In this document: in pieces, positions 36,874-46,745 of the stretch
How the letters are laid out: each line of letters opens with the position of its first letter
Position numbering within the stretch: position 1 is the first letter of the stretch
Assembly (NCBI RefSeq): GCF_033441515.1
Contig: NZ_JAWQJT010000003.1
Coordinates: 682,001 to 746,000 of the forward strand
DNA length: 64,000 bases
Source of the DNA: Amycolatopsis solani
GTDB lineage: Bacteria > Actinomycetota > Actinomycetes > Mycobacteriales > Pseudonocardiaceae
Direction: 5' to 3'
Program-made: the position numbers and the translations under genes
The notes under the pieces: model-generated
What the model was told of the DNA's origin: nothing
What the model saw: the letters and a program-made list of their open reading frames with translations, nothing else
The model's database searches: none

Positions 36874-37868
36874 TCATCGACCTGCCGTCCACCACGACGT
36901 CGGCGTTGAACAAGAAGCTGGTGGAGATCCGCGAACAGGGCGGGCAAGTCGCGCTCGGGCGGGTCTTGACGCTGGTGATCGTGGCCGACGACGACGCCAA
37001 GCTGGAAGAAGCGATCGAAGCCGCCAACGGCGCCAGCCGCGAGCACCCGTCGCGGGTGATCGTGGTGGCCAAGGGCGCCCGCACGGCGGCCCCGCGCATC
37101 GACGGCCAGATCCGCGTCGGCGGCGACGCCGGCGCGAGCGAGGTCATCGTGCTGCGCCTGTACGGCCCGCTGGTCGCGCAGGGCCAGAGCGCGGTGGTGC
37201 CGCTGCTGCTGCCGGACGCGCCGATCGTCTGCTGGTGGCCGGGCGCCGGCCCGAAGGACCCGGCGAACGACCCGCTCGGCGAACTGGCCCAGCGCCGGAT
37301 CACCGACTCCGCCGCGGAGAAGAGCCCGGTCCGGTCCCTGACCACGCGTGCGAAGGCGTACACGGCCGGCGACACCGACCTGGCGTGGACCCGGCTGACG
37401 CGCTGGCGCGCGCAGCTGGTGTCGGCGCTGGACCTCCCGCCGTACGAGAAGGTCACCGGCGCGACGGTCACCGGCGAAGCCGATTCGCCGTCCACCGAGC
37501 TGCTGGCCGGCTGGCTGGCGGAGTACCTGAAGGCGCCGGTGAAGCGCGTGAAGAGCGCCGGCGCGGCCGGGATCATCTCGGTGACGCTGGACCGCCGGTC
37601 CGGCCCGGTGGAACTGCACCGCCCGGACGGCCGCGTCGGCACGCTGACCCAGCCGGGCCAGCCGACCCGCCGCATCGCGCTGCAGCGCCGCAACAACCAG
37701 GACTGCCTGATCGAGGAGCTCCGCCGGCTCGACCCGGACGAGATCTACGAGGCGGCCCTGCACGGCCTGAGCAAGATCGTCACGGGCACCAACGGCAAGA
37801 CGGGTGCCCCGGCGAAGGCCGACGTCACCTCCCCGGCCGCCGCCGCCGCGGCGGGTGCCAAGAAATGA
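36870..37868 (+). CDS. opcA: Glucose-6-phosphate dehydrogenase assembly protein OpcA
   Basis: 332 aa. MIIDLPSTTTSALNKKLVEIRE, VGGDAGASEVIVLRLYGPL, LPDAPIVCWWPG and NPLG-like motifs match OpcA. The start is the GTG at 36870, with GGAGG 6 nt upstream, rather than the ATG at 36858. The C-terminus is an Ala/Pro-rich tail. Confidence 0.95.
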   Translation: MIIDLPSTTTSALNKKLVEIREQGGQVALGRVLTLVIVADDDAKLEEAIEAANGASREHPSRVIVVAKGARTAAPRIDGQIRVGGDAGASEVIVLRLYGPLVAQGQSAVVPLLLPDAPIVCWWPGAGPKDPANDPLGELAQRRITDSAAEKSPVRSLTTRAKAYTAGDTDLAWTRLTRWRAQLVSALDLPPYEKVTGATVTGEADSPSTELLAGWLAEYLKAPVKRVKSAGAAGIISVTLDRRSGPVELHRPDGRVGTLTQPGQPTRRIALQRRNNQDCLIEELRRLDPDEIYEAALHGLSKIVTGTNGKTGAPAKADVTSPAAAAAAGAKK

Positions 37869-38644
37869 GCAAGACCGAAGTAGTCGTCTACGCGAACCAG
37901 GACCTCCTGGCGGCCGCCGCGGCCGCCAGGCTGGTCACGCGGCTGGTGGACGTCCAGGCGGCCAAGGGGACGGCGTCCCTGGTGCTGACCGGCGGCGGCA
38001 CGGGCATCGCGGTGCTGGCGGAGCTGCAGGCGTCGTCGGCCCGCGACGCGATCGACTGGTCCCGGCTGGACATCTACTGGGGCGACGAGCGGTTCGTCCC
38101 GGCGGATTCGGACGAGCGGAACGAGAAGCAGGCCCGCGAGGCCCTGCTCGACCACGTCCCGCTGGACCCGAAGCGGGTTCACGCGATCGCGGCGTCGGAC
38201 GGCGAGTTCGGCGACGACCCGGACGCGGCGGCCGCGGCGTACGCCGCGGTGCTGGCGGACAACGCGGGTCCGGAGGACCACGGCGACGTCCCGACGTTCG
38301 ACATCATGCTGCTCGGCCTGGGCGGCGAGGGGCACACCGCGTCGGTGTTCCCGGAGTCGCCGGCGGTCTACGAGACCGAGCGATCGGTGGTGGCGGTGCG
38401 GAACTGCCCGAAGCCGCCACCCACGCGCATTTCGCTGACGCTGCCGGCGATCCGGCACGCCCGCGACGTCTGGCTGATGACGGCCGGCGAGAGCAAGGCG
38501 GACGCGGTGGCACTGGCGCTGTCGGGCGCCGGCGAAGTCCAGCTGCCGGTGGCCGGCGCCCGCGGGCACCGGCGCACGCTGTGGCTGCTCGACCGCGCCG
38601 CGGCGGGGAAGCTGACGAAGGTGTACCAGCCGCCCACGGCGTGA
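37865..38644 (+). CDS. pgl: 6-Phosphogluconolactonase
   Basis: 259 aa. VLTGGGTGIAVL, DIYWGDERFVPADSDERN and MLLGLGGEGHTASVFP are the family motifs of DevB/Pgl. It hydrolyses 6-phosphogluconolactone after Zwf. Last gene of the operon, overlapping opcA (ATGA) and followed by a strong terminator. Confidence 0.96.
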   Translation: MSKTEVVVYANQDLLAAAAAARLVTRLVDVQAAKGTASLVLTGGGTGIAVLAELQASSARDAIDWSRLDIYWGDERFVPADSDERNEKQAREALLDHVPLDPKRVHAIAASDGEFGDDPDAAAAAYAAVLADNAGPEDHGDVPTFDIMLLGLGGEGHTASVFPESPAVYETERSVVAVRNCPKPPPTRISLTLPAIRHARDVWLMTAGESKADAVALALSGAGEVQLPVAGARGHRRTLWLLDRAAAGKLTKVYQPPTA

Positions 38645-38656
38645 AGCGGTTTCGGT

Positions 38657-38686
38657 GAAGGCCCCCGGCGGTTGCCGGGGGCCTTC
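38657..38686 (+). terminator. Terminator of the tkt-pgl operon
   Basis: A perfect 13-bp stem (38657-38669 with 38674-38686, starting GAAGGCCCCCGGC) with a GGTT loop, 12 nt after the pgl stop. It is followed by GTCGTTCC. Confidence 0.85.
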
Positions 38687-38725
38687 GTCGTTCCCGCGCC
38701 CTTCCCGGCCGGGCGCTCAGGCGGT

Positions 38726-39289
38726 TCATTCCGTGCGCCAGCCGCGTTCCAGGCAGCCGAAGATCTCCTCCGCCGCCCAGCGCGGGTTTTCGTGGGCCGT
38801 GATCAGGTCGCGGGAGGCCAGGGCGAACCTCGCCAGTGCCGCGGAGCGCACGTCGCCCGGCGGGGCGCCCGACTCCGCCGCGATGGCCTCGGCCAGCGCC
38901 GTCTCGTGGCGCATCCACATGCGCCTGCCGTACTCGCGCAGCGCGGGGGTGCTTTCGATCAGGCGCAGGAACTCCTCGTCCGGGCCGCCGTCGGAGACGT
39001 CGCGGAGGATGTGCTTGCGCAGCGCGTCCACGATCGTGTGGCGCGGCGGGCGCCCGTGGACCGCGGCGACCAGTGCCGCTTCGATGTCGTCGTCCTGGTC
39101 GAACAGCAGCGCTTCCTTGCTGGGGAAGTACTTGAACAACGTCGTCACCGAGACGTCGGCGGCGTCCGCGACCTCCTTCACCCCGACCTCGTCGTAGCCG
39201 CGTTCGAGGAACAGCCTCAGCGCGGCGTCGGCCAGCGCCTGCCGTGTCTGCGCCTTCTTGCGCTCGCGGCGCCCGATCACTTCGGTCAT
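38726..39289 (-). CDS. TetR family repressor
   Basis: 187 aa. The N-terminal TetR helix-turn-helix reads RQALADAALRLFLERGYDEVGVKEVADAADVSVTTLFKYFPSKEALLF in outline (VSVTTLFKYFPSKEAL is the diagnostic part). The C-terminal ligand domain is divergent. It probably represses the divergent FAD monooxygenase gene across a 125-bp AT-richer region. Confidence 0.9.
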   Translation of the reverse strand: MTEVIGRRERKKAQTRQALADAALRLFLERGYDEVGVKEVADAADVSVTTLFKYFPSKEALLFDQDDDIEAALVAAVHGRPPRHTIVDALRKHILRDVSDGGPDEEFLRLIESTPALREYGRRMWMRHETALAEAIAAESGAPPGDVRSAALARFALASRDLITAHENPRWAAEEIFGCLERGWRTE

Positions 39290-39414
39290 GCCCGTCAGCC
39301 TACGTGGTGGTGGACTCACTTCAAAAGTTGAGCCGTTGCACTTTTTGAGTCACTGTGCTTTTCTGGGACCAGGCCGCCGGACGAGCCGGGGCCCCGAACT
39401 TCCAGGGGGAAGCC
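39290..39414. promoter_or_regulatory. TetR-monooxygenase intergenic control region
   Basis: AT-rich compared with its surroundings. GACTCA (39313-39318) and TGAGTC (39346-39351) form a 6-bp inverted repeat, and ACTTCAAAAGTTGAG lies between them. Either could belong to the TetR operator. Evidence is positional only. Confidence 0.35.
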
Positions 39415-40485
39415 ATGAACTCCATCGCGATCGTCGGCGCCGGCCTCGGCGGCCTGGCCTGCGCCCGTGTCCTGCAGCTGCACGGCGCCGAGGTCACCGT
39501 CTTCGAACAGGAGGCCTCGGCCGGCGCCCGGCCGCAGGGCGGCACGCTCGACATGCACGGCGACACCGGCCAGGTCGCCCTGCGCACCGCCGGCCTGCAC
39601 GACCGCTTCCGCGAGCTGGCCCGGCCCGAGGGGCAGCAGATGCGCGCCCTCGACCCGCACACCGCCGACGTCGTCATCGACGAGACCCCCGACGACGACT
39701 TCCGGCCCGAAATCGACCGCGGCCAGCTCCGCGGCATCCTCCTCGACTCGCTCGCGCCCGGCACCGTGCGCTGGGGGCAGGCGATCACCGGCGTCACCGG
39801 CCCGCGGCTGACGTTCAAGGACGGCCGCAGCCAGGACTTCGACCTCGTCGTCGGCGCGGACGGCGCGTGGTCGCGGGTCCGCCAGGCCCTGACCGGCGTC
39901 CGGCCCCGCTACAGCGGGGTCACGTTCGTCGAGTTCGACCACGACGGCGGCTCGAACCTCGCGGCGCTGACCGGCCGGGGCACGCTGGTGACCAAGGCCG
40001 GCGGGCGCGCGATCTTCGCGCAGCGCACGAGCAACGGCGACGTCCGCTGCTACGCCGTGTTCTACGCCGCCGAGGACTGGCACGCCGGCCTCGACTTCGC
40101 CGACACCGCTGCCGTGCGCGCGAGCCTGCTCGAGCGCTACGCCGGCTGGCACCCGGACGTGCTCCGGTTCCTGGCCGACGTCCGCGGCGGGTTCACCCAC
40201 CGGCCGCTGCACGTCCTGTCGGTCCCGCACGCGTGGACGCACACGCCGGGCCTCACCCTGCTCGGCGACGCGGCCCACCTGATGCCGCCGCTGGGGGTCG
40301 GCGCGAACCTCGCGCTCCTCGACGGCACCGAGCTGGCCACCGCACTGGCGACGGCGCCGAGCGTCGACGAGGCGGTCATGGCCTACGAGGCCGGGATGCT
40401 GCCACGGTCGATCGAAACCGCCAAGGCGTGCGCGAGCGGTCTCGACGACCTGCTCAGCGACGACCTCCATTCGATGGCGGCCTGA
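39415..40485 (+). CDS. FAD-dependent monooxygenase, TetX/PHBH-like
   Basis: 356 aa. The N-terminal dinucleotide fold is AIVGAGLGGLACARVLQ, the DG motif is VVGADGAWSRVRQAL and the GD motif is LTLLGDAAHLMPPLG. The arrangement is that of group A flavin hydroxylases such as TetX, which hydroxylate aromatic or tetracycline-like compounds using NADPH and O2. Control by a divergent TetR suggests induction by its substrate. AGGGGGA precedes the ATG. Confidence 0.88.
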   Translation: MNSIAIVGAGLGGLACARVLQLHGAEVTVFEQEASAGARPQGGTLDMHGDTGQVALRTAGLHDRFRELARPEGQQMRALDPHTADVVIDETPDDDFRPEIDRGQLRGILLDSLAPGTVRWGQAITGVTGPRLTFKDGRSQDFDLVVGADGAWSRVRQALTGVRPRYSGVTFVEFDHDGGSNLAALTGRGTLVTKAGGRAIFAQRTSNGDVRCYAVFYAAEDWHAGLDFADTAAVRASLLERYAGWHPDVLRFLADVRGGFTHRPLHVLSVPHAWTHTPGLTLLGDAAHLMPPLGVGANLALLDGTELATALATAPSVDEAVMAYEAGMLPRSIETAKACASGLDDLLSDDLHSMAA

Positions 40486-40776
40486 AGAACTACCGCCGGG
40501 CGGCCACACGTGAGTAACATGATTCCCACGATGTGGTCGTCCCGGTACACGCAGAGCGGCGCTTGCTCCACTCTGAGTAGCACACTGGCACGACCTTCCC
40601 CCTTTTGGACCAAGTCGTTACGGAATCCGGACGCCGGAACACCGACGGCGGGTGAAACTTACTGTCTTCGTACGTGACCTCGTTAGCATCCGCACATTTG
40701 TTCGTTGCTGCGCGTCCCGATCGGGCCCTGAGCACCTCTCACCACCAAGTCCACAAGACGAATGGGGTCGCCAGCG
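40486..40776. other. Non-coding region before the histidine kinase gene
   Basis: About 290 bp with lower GC than its neighbours. A 55-codon frame (GTG 40510 to TGA 40677) is open but has poor third-position GC and no ribosome site, so I do not call it a gene. Probably the kinase promoter region. No confident -35/-10 pair was found. Confidence 0.4.
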
Positions 40777-41976
40777 ATGAGTACAGAGGGACTCTCGATT
40801 CCAGGCATCTCGATCGCGAGCTCGGGGCCGTCGGCCGCCGAGCGGATGCGAAAGCGGGGGCTGAGCGTGTTCGGCTCGGTACCCCGGCCCGCGGTGGTCA
40901 CGTTCGCCATCGACGCGGCCGCGGTCATCTTGGCGGTGCTCGACGTCTGGCTGGTGATCCCCGAGAAGGCCCAGCCGTATTCGATCTGGCTCTCCGGCGC
41001 CGCCTGCCTCGCGGTGGTGTTCCGGCGGAAGTTCCCGTTCCTCGCGGTGCTCGTCGCGGTCCCCGGCTTCCTGGCCGGCTGGGCGCAGCTCGCGTCGATG
41101 ATCACGCTCGGCATGCTCGCCACCCGCCGCCAGCTGCACTGGCAGGTCTGGGTCGGCGCGGCGCTGGTGTGGATCTGCCGGTTCGTGCAGTGGCCCTTGG
41201 AAGACTTCGCCGAGCTCAGCTGGCGTGAACACATCCTCGACGGCATCTACGGCGTCCTCGTCGCCGGCATGCCGATCGCGATCGGCCTCCTGATCGGGGC
41301 GCGGGCCGAGGTCGCGAACAAGCTCGCCGAGCTGGCCACGAGCCGCGACCGCGAGCGCCGCTTCCACGCCGACGCCGTCCGCGCCGAAGAGCGCGCCCGG
41401 CTGGCCCGCGAGATGCACGACGTGGTGTCCCACCAGATCACGCTGATCGCGATGCAGGCCGGCGCGCTGCAGGCCCAGACGACGGACGACCGGGCGATGG
41501 AGACCGCGCAGGTCATCCGGACGCTGTCGAAGCGGACGCTGGAGGAGCTGCGCTCCCTGCTCAGCGTGCTGCGCGCGGGCGCGGACGACGACGGCCCGCG
41601 TCCCGGCATCAACGACCTCGACCGCCTGATCCGGACCTCGGAGGTCCCGGTCCACCTGTCGGTGGAGCACCTGCCGGAGGCCCTCCCCAACCAGGTCTCG
41701 GCGGCGGCCTACCGGACGGTCCAGGAGTGCCTGACGAACGTCCACAAACACGCCCCGGGCGCGACGGCGACCATCCGCATCCAGGGTGAGCACGGCGCGC
41801 TCAAGATCGAGGTCCGCAACGAGCGCGCCAGCCGACCGGGCGAGTCCCTGCCTTCGGGCGGCCACGGCCTGACGGGCCTGGCCGAGCGAGCCCGCCTGCT
41901 GGGCGGCAGCTTCGAGACGTCCAAGTCGAAGGACGGCGGCTTCCGGGTCCGCGCCCGCTACCCGCTGGATCGCTGA
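40777..41976 (+). CDS. Sensor histidine kinase, NarL/DesK-type (HisKA_3), orphan
   Basis: About 399 aa. The N-terminal half has about five membrane helices. The dimerisation helix with the phosphorylated His reads RARLAREMHDVVSHQIT. The ATPase domain has the N box YRTVQECLTNVHKHAP and G box GGHGLTGLAERARLLGG. This type normally partners a LuxR-type response regulator, but none is encoded next to it. ATG at 40777 (or 40762). The signal is unknown. Confidence 0.88.
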   Translation: MSTEGLSIPGISIASSGPSAAERMRKRGLSVFGSVPRPAVVTFAIDAAAVILAVLDVWLVIPEKAQPYSIWLSGAACLAVVFRRKFPFLAVLVAVPGFLAGWAQLASMITLGMLATRRQLHWQVWVGAALVWICRFVQWPLEDFAELSWREHILDGIYGVLVAGMPIAIGLLIGARAEVANKLAELATSRDRERRFHADAVRAEERARLAREMHDVVSHQITLIAMQAGALQAQTTDDRAMETAQVIRTLSKRTLEELRSLLSVLRAGADDDGPRPGINDLDRLIRTSEVPVHLSVEHLPEALPNQVSAAAYRTVQECLTNVHKHAPGATATIRIQGEHGALKIEVRNERASRPGESLPSGGHGLTGLAERARLLGGSFETSKSKDGGFRVRARYPLDR

Positions 41977-42281
41977 CACGGCGCTGAGCGCGGCCCTGGT
42001 TTCGGCGGCGCGGGACGTTCGCCGCGCCGCCGGGAGCCGGCCCGAGCGAGCCCGGCGGCGGCCTGCCGGAGTCGCGATGGCGGCCCGGACGCGATGGCCG
42101 CCGGGAGGGGCCGGCGTGCTCGTGCTCCGGCGGTGAAGACCCCTCTCCCCCGGCGCAAGATGCCGGGAAGGGCAGCTTCACGGCAGCCGACGCCGTGGTC
42201 TTGGCAGAGCGGGGCCAGCGCGCGGCCGGTCGGCGCAGCTTGGCAGCGCGGGGTCGGCGTGGCTTGGCGGTGCGGCTTGGC

Positions 42282-42342
42282 GGATGTCTTGAATGACTCA
42301 TTCAGGTCGTGGGAGGTCCTGAATGACTCATTCAAGACATCC
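42282..42342. repeat. Nested palindromic element with TGAATGACTCATTCA cores
   Basis: Arms 42282-42306 and 42318-42342 are 25 bp and complementary except for one pair, around an 11-nt loop. Each arm contains TGAATGACTCATTCA, itself a palindrome around a central C. It is therefore a palindrome made of two palindromes. Confidence 0.75.
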
Positions 42343-42435
42343 CGGCCCCCATCGCCCCGGCCCGAGCTGCCGAAACTGTCGGTGCACCCCGGTAGCGTGG
42401 AAATCGGGGGCTGCTCAGGCGCCCGGGCGCGCGAA

Positions 42436-42465
42436 AAACCACCCCGAGGAGTCCCGGGGTGGTTT
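42436..42465 (-). terminator. rbpA terminator
   Basis: AAACCACCCCG (42436-42446) pairs perfectly with CGGGGTGGTTT (42455-42465), 8-nt loop. On the - strand it lies 15 nt after the rbpA stop and is followed by a run of T, a canonical intrinsic terminator. Confidence 0.85.
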
Positions 42466-42480
42466 CCTACCCGAAAACGC

Positions 42481-42825
42481 TTAGATGATTTCCCGGCGCT
42501 TGCGCAGTCGCTCGAGCGCCTCCGCCAGGATGGCCTCGCCGTCGGAGTCGCTGCGGCGCTCCTTCACGTAGGCCAGGTGCGTCTTGTACGGCTCGGTCCG
42601 CGGCGCGGCCGGCGGGTTCTTCTCGTCCTGTCCGCCCGGGAGCCCGCAGCGGGGGCAGTCCCACTCGTCGGGGATCTCCGCGTCGAGTGCGAACGACGGC
42701 CGGGCCTCGTGGCCGTTCGCACACCAGTAACCTACGCGGCGCCGTGGCGCCGACTCACCCCGTTCCGATTCGCCCGTAGGACCGGCACCCACCCTGGTGC
42801 CCCGAATCGCGTTACCGCCAACCAT
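42481..42825 (-). CDS. rbpA: RNA polymerase-binding protein RbpA
   Basis: 114 aa. N-terminal NAIRGTRVGAG, then a zinc-ribbon-like core YWCANGHEARPSF ... DEWDCPRCGLPGG, the basic linker with EPYKTHLAYVKERRSD and the sigma-interaction helix EAILAEALERLRKRR. It stabilises the open complex with principal sigma factors and affects rifampicin tolerance in other actinobacteria. GAGGA precedes the ATG. A candidate -10 TATAGG lies about 45 nt upstream. Confidence 0.95.
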   Translation of the reverse strand: MVGGNAIRGTRVGAGPTGESERGESAPRRRVGYWCANGHEARPSFALDAEIPDEWDCPRCGLPGGQDEKNPPAAPRTEPYKTHLAYVKERRSDSDGEAILAEALERLRKRREII

Positions 42826-42929
42826 GAATCCTCACACCTAGGAATCGGCGGCGCGCCCCCCTATAGGCACGCCGAATCGCGCGTTCCGCCGTCGGATCCG
42901 GTCGCGATCGCGGCGGGACGCCGGACGCG

Positions 42930-43160
42930 TCACACCTTGAGCAGCAGACCCAGGCCCACGATGCTGATCAGCCACACCGCACCCAGCAGCAGGGTGATCC
43001 GGTCGAGGTTCTTCTCGGCCACGCTCGACCCGGCCAGGCTCGACTGCATCCCACCGCCGAACAGCGACGACAGGCCACCGCCCCGGCCACGGTGCAGCAG
43101 CACAGCGACCACCAGCAGGACGCTGGAGACGATCAACAGGATTTGCAGGAACAGCTTCAT
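42930..43160 (-). CDS. secG: Protein translocase subunit SecG
   Basis: 76 aa with two membrane helices (LFLQILLIVSSVLLVVAVLL and ITLLLGAVWLISIVGLGLLL) joined by a Gly-rich loop RGRGGGLSSLFGGGMQSS, the SecG signature. Part of SecYEG. Separated from tpiA by 127 bp that contain a long hairpin and a possible promoter (TAACCT on the - strand). Confidence 0.95.
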   Translation of the reverse strand: MKLFLQILLIVSSVLLVVAVLLHRGRGGGLSSLFGGGMQSSLAGSSVAEKNLDRITLLLGAVWLISIVGLGLLLKV

Positions 43161-43186
43161 GTCATCCTCTGGGCTCTAGGAGAATG

Positions 43187-43229
43187 CAGGGGTACGGCAT
43201 GGTCGTTTCCGACCTCCACCGTACCCCTG
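43187..43229 (-). promoter_or_regulatory. Two-tier hairpin with GAAA tetraloop, tpiA-secG gap
   Basis: On the - strand an 11-bp perfect outer stem (CAGGGGTACGG with CCGTACCCCTG) encloses an internal loop and a 5-bp inner stem GGTCG/CGACC closed by GAAA. It ends 26 nt before the secG ATG and has no T-run, so it may be a leader structure or read-through control rather than a simple terminator. Confidence 0.6.
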
Positions 43230-43287
43230 GACTCGTCCACTGCTGTGTGACGGACCGGATACACAGGTTACCCGGTCGTGGCCTCGA

Positions 43288-44073
43288 TCAGGGCAGCGGC
43301 CCGCCCGCGGCGAGTGCGCAGAGTTTCGTGAACTCCTCGCCGTCGAGGCTCGCTCCGCCGACCAGGGCACCGTCGATGTTCTCGCAGCCCACCAGCTCGC
43401 TGATGTTGCCCGACTTCACCGAGCCCCCGTAGAGCACCCGGACGGACGAAGCGACCTCGTCGCCGTACTTCTCCTGGAGGGTGGCGCGGATGGACTTGCA
43501 GACCTCTTCGGCGTCGGCCGACGACGCGACCTTGCCGGTGCCGATCGCCCAGACCGGCTCGTACGCGACGACCACGCCGGAGACCTGCTCGGCCTTGAGG
43601 CCCTTCAGGCCCTCGATCAGCTGCGTCGTGGTGTGGTGGATGTGCTCGCCGGCCTCGCGGACCTCGAGCTTCTCCCCGATGCAGAGGATCGGCGTGATGC
43701 CGTGCTTGAGCGCGGCCTTGACCTTCTTGTTGACCAGCTCGTCGGTCTCGGCGTGGTACTCGCGCCGCTCCGAGTGCCCGACGGCGACGAACTTGCAGCC
43801 CAGCTTCGCGAGCATCAGGCCCGAGATGTCACCGGTGTAGGCACCGGAGTCGTGCGGCGACAGGTCCTGCGCGCCGTAGGTCAGCGACAGCTTGTCGCCG
43901 TCGACCAGGGTCTGCACGCTGCGGATGTCGGTGAACGGCGGCAGCACCGCCACATCGACCTTCGCGTAGTACTTCTCCGGCAGCGCGAAGGCGATCTTCT
44001 GCACCAGCGCGATGGCCTCGAGGTGGTTCAGGTTCATCTTCCAGTTGCCGGCGATGAACGGCTTGCGTGCCAC
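43288..44073 (-). CDS. tpiA: Triosephosphate isomerase
   Basis: 261 aa. [35 protein letters not shown] (catalytic His), [15 protein letters not shown] (catalytic Glu) and YGGSVKSGN are all present. The start is a GTG at 44073 sharing one base with the pgk stop (TAGTG). Confidence 0.97.
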   Translation of the reverse strand: MARKPFIAGNWKMNLNHLEAIALVQKIAFALPEKYYAKVDVAVLPPFTDIRSVQTLVDGDKLSLTYGAQDLSPHDSGAYTGDISGLMLAKLGCKFVAVGHSERREYHAETDELVNKKVKAALKHGITPILCIGEKLEVREAGEHIHHTTTQLIEGLKGLKAEQVSGVVVAYEPVWAIGTGKVASSADAEEVCKSIRATLQEKYGDEVASSVRVLYGGSVKSGNISELVGCENIDGALVGGASLDGEEFTKLCALAAGGPLP

Positions 44074-45287
44074 TAGTTCTTCTCCTCCAGCGCCGTGACG
44101 CCCGGCAGTTCCTTGCCCTCGAGGTACTCCAGCGAGGCACCGCCGCCGGTGGAGATGTGCGAGAAGCCGTCTTCGGGCAGGCCCAGCTGCCGCACCGCGG
44201 CGGCCGAGTCGCCGCCGCCGACCACGGTGAACGCGTCGCTCTTGACCAGGGCTTCCGCGACGGCACGGGTGCCGCCGGAGAACGCCTCGAACTCGAACAC
44301 GCCCATCGGGCCGTTCCAGAAGACGGTCTTGGCGTCGGCCAGCTTGCTCGCGAACAGCTCGCGGCTCTTCGGACCGATGTCCAGCCCCTGGCGGTCGGCC
44401 GGGATCGCGGTGGACTCGACGACCTCGTGCTCGGCGTCGGCCGCGAACTCCGTCGCGGCGAGCACGTCGACCGGCAGGACCAGTTCGACGCCGCGCTTCT
44501 CGGCCTCGGCGAGGAAGCCCTTCACCTGGTCGAGCTGGTCGGCCTGCAGCAGCGACTGGCCGACCTCGTGGCCCTGGGCCTTGAGGAAGGTGTACGCCAT
44601 GCCGCCGCCGACGAGCAGCCGGTCGACCTTGGTCAGCAGGTTCGCGATGACGCCGAGCTTGTCGGACACCTTCGCGCCGCCGAGCACGACCACGTAGGGC
44701 CGCTGCACGTCGTCGGTCAGCTTCTTCAGCACGTCCAGCTCGGCCAGCACCAGGCCGCCGGCGTACGCCGGGAGCACCGAAGCGACCTCGTAGACCGAAG
44801 CCTGCTTGCGGTGGACGACGCCGAAGCCGTCGGAGACGAACGCGCCGCCCGGGACGAGCGCGCCCAGCTCGGCGGCCAGCTCGGAGCGGTCCGCGGCGTC
44901 CTTGCTGGTCTCGCGCGCGTCGAAGCGCACGTTCTCCAGCAGCACGACGCCGCCGTCGGCCAGGCCGCCGGTCAGCGCCTTCGCGGACTCGCCGACCAGG
45001 TCACCGGCCAGCGCAACCTCGGCACCGAGCAGCTCGGAGAGCCGCTTGGCGACGGGCGCGAGGGTGTACTTCGGGTCCGGCTCGCCCTTGGGGCGGCCGA
45101 GGTGCGCGGTGACGACGACCTTCGCGCCCGCGTCGGCGAGCTTCTTGATCGTCGGCAGCGCGGCGCGGACCCGGCCGTCGTCGGTGATGCGGTCCCCGTC
45201 GAGCGGGACGTTCAGGTCCGAACGCACGAGTACGTACCGGCCCTGAACGCCCTCGCCCAGCAGGTCGTCGAGGTTCTTGACGGTCAT
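44073..45287 (-). CDS. pgk: Phosphoglycerate kinase
   Basis: 404 aa. [46 protein letters not shown] and [12 protein letters not shown] are conserved. Gene order gap-pgk-tpiA is standard. ATG at 45287, 4 nt after the gap stop. Confidence 0.97.
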   Translation of the reverse strand: MTVKNLDDLLGEGVQGRYVLVRSDLNVPLDGDRITDDGRVRAALPTIKKLADAGAKVVVTAHLGRPKGEPDPKYTLAPVAKRLSELLGAEVALAGDLVGESAKALTGGLADGGVVLLENVRFDARETSKDAADRSELAAELGALVPGGAFVSDGFGVVHRKQASVYEVASVLPAYAGGLVLAELDVLKKLTDDVQRPYVVVLGGAKVSDKLGVIANLLTKVDRLLVGGGMAYTFLKAQGHEVGQSLLQADQLDQVKGFLAEAEKRGVELVLPVDVLAATEFAADAEHEVVESTAIPADRQGLDIGPKSRELFASKLADAKTVFWNGPMGVFEFEAFSGGTRAVAEALVKSDAFTVVGGGDSAAAVRQLGLPEDGFSHISTGGGASLEYLEGKELPGVTALEEKN

Positions 45288-45291
45288 CGGT

Positions 45292-46362
<1,071 letters not shown>

Positions 46363-46429
46363 GCGTGCGGGCATGCGCGTCCCTGACTGCCCTGACGAGA
46401 CTTCCACCACTTGGCGAACGGGTCAAGAA

Positions 46430-46745
46430 TCGATTAAGAAGCCTGGTGATTTTGCTGGAGTTCCGCGGGGTGGACCACGGCGGACCGGCCGGGGTCGGCG
46501 GTCCGGGGTGCGGGACCGGTTCCGGCTGGATATTTGGTGTGCGACGGGTGTGTGTGGGCGGGCTGTGGTGGGGCGGGTTTTTGTGCTGTAACGATTCAGG
46601 TGACGGTGGTTTGGGGGGCCGGTTTGCGGGGCGGGTGAGGTGGGCTTCGGGGTGGGGTGTGAGGTCCGTGGCTCGACCGATCCAGCGACCCTCGCGGGCG
46701 CGGTCGCACCCGGATGTGGGGGCCGCGGGCCGGAGGGATCGGGGC
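46430..46745. other. G/T-skewed non-coding stretch with G-quadruplex potential
   Basis: No gene is seen. The + strand is strongly G-rich from about 46540 to 46680. Bases 46546-46577 contain five runs of three or more G separated by loops of 7, 1, 7 and 1 nt. AT-rich patches (ATATTTGG, GTTTTTGTGCTGTAACGATT) interrupt it. Confidence 0.5.

Larger units (their letters stand above)
41977..42480. other. 500-bp gene-free region
   Basis: The first 300 bp are very GC-rich and contain short imperfect repeats of GCTTGGCGG/GCTTGGCAG type near 42190-42290. Then come the palindromic element at 42282-42342 and the rbpA terminator at 42436-42465. No convincing gene was seen on either strand. Confidence 0.5.

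Noticed and set aside
40510..40677. 55-codon ORF beginning MSNMIPTMWSSRYTQSG
   Set aside because: Third codon positions are not GC-rich as in real genes here, there is no ribosome site, and the region looks like an upstream control sequence.
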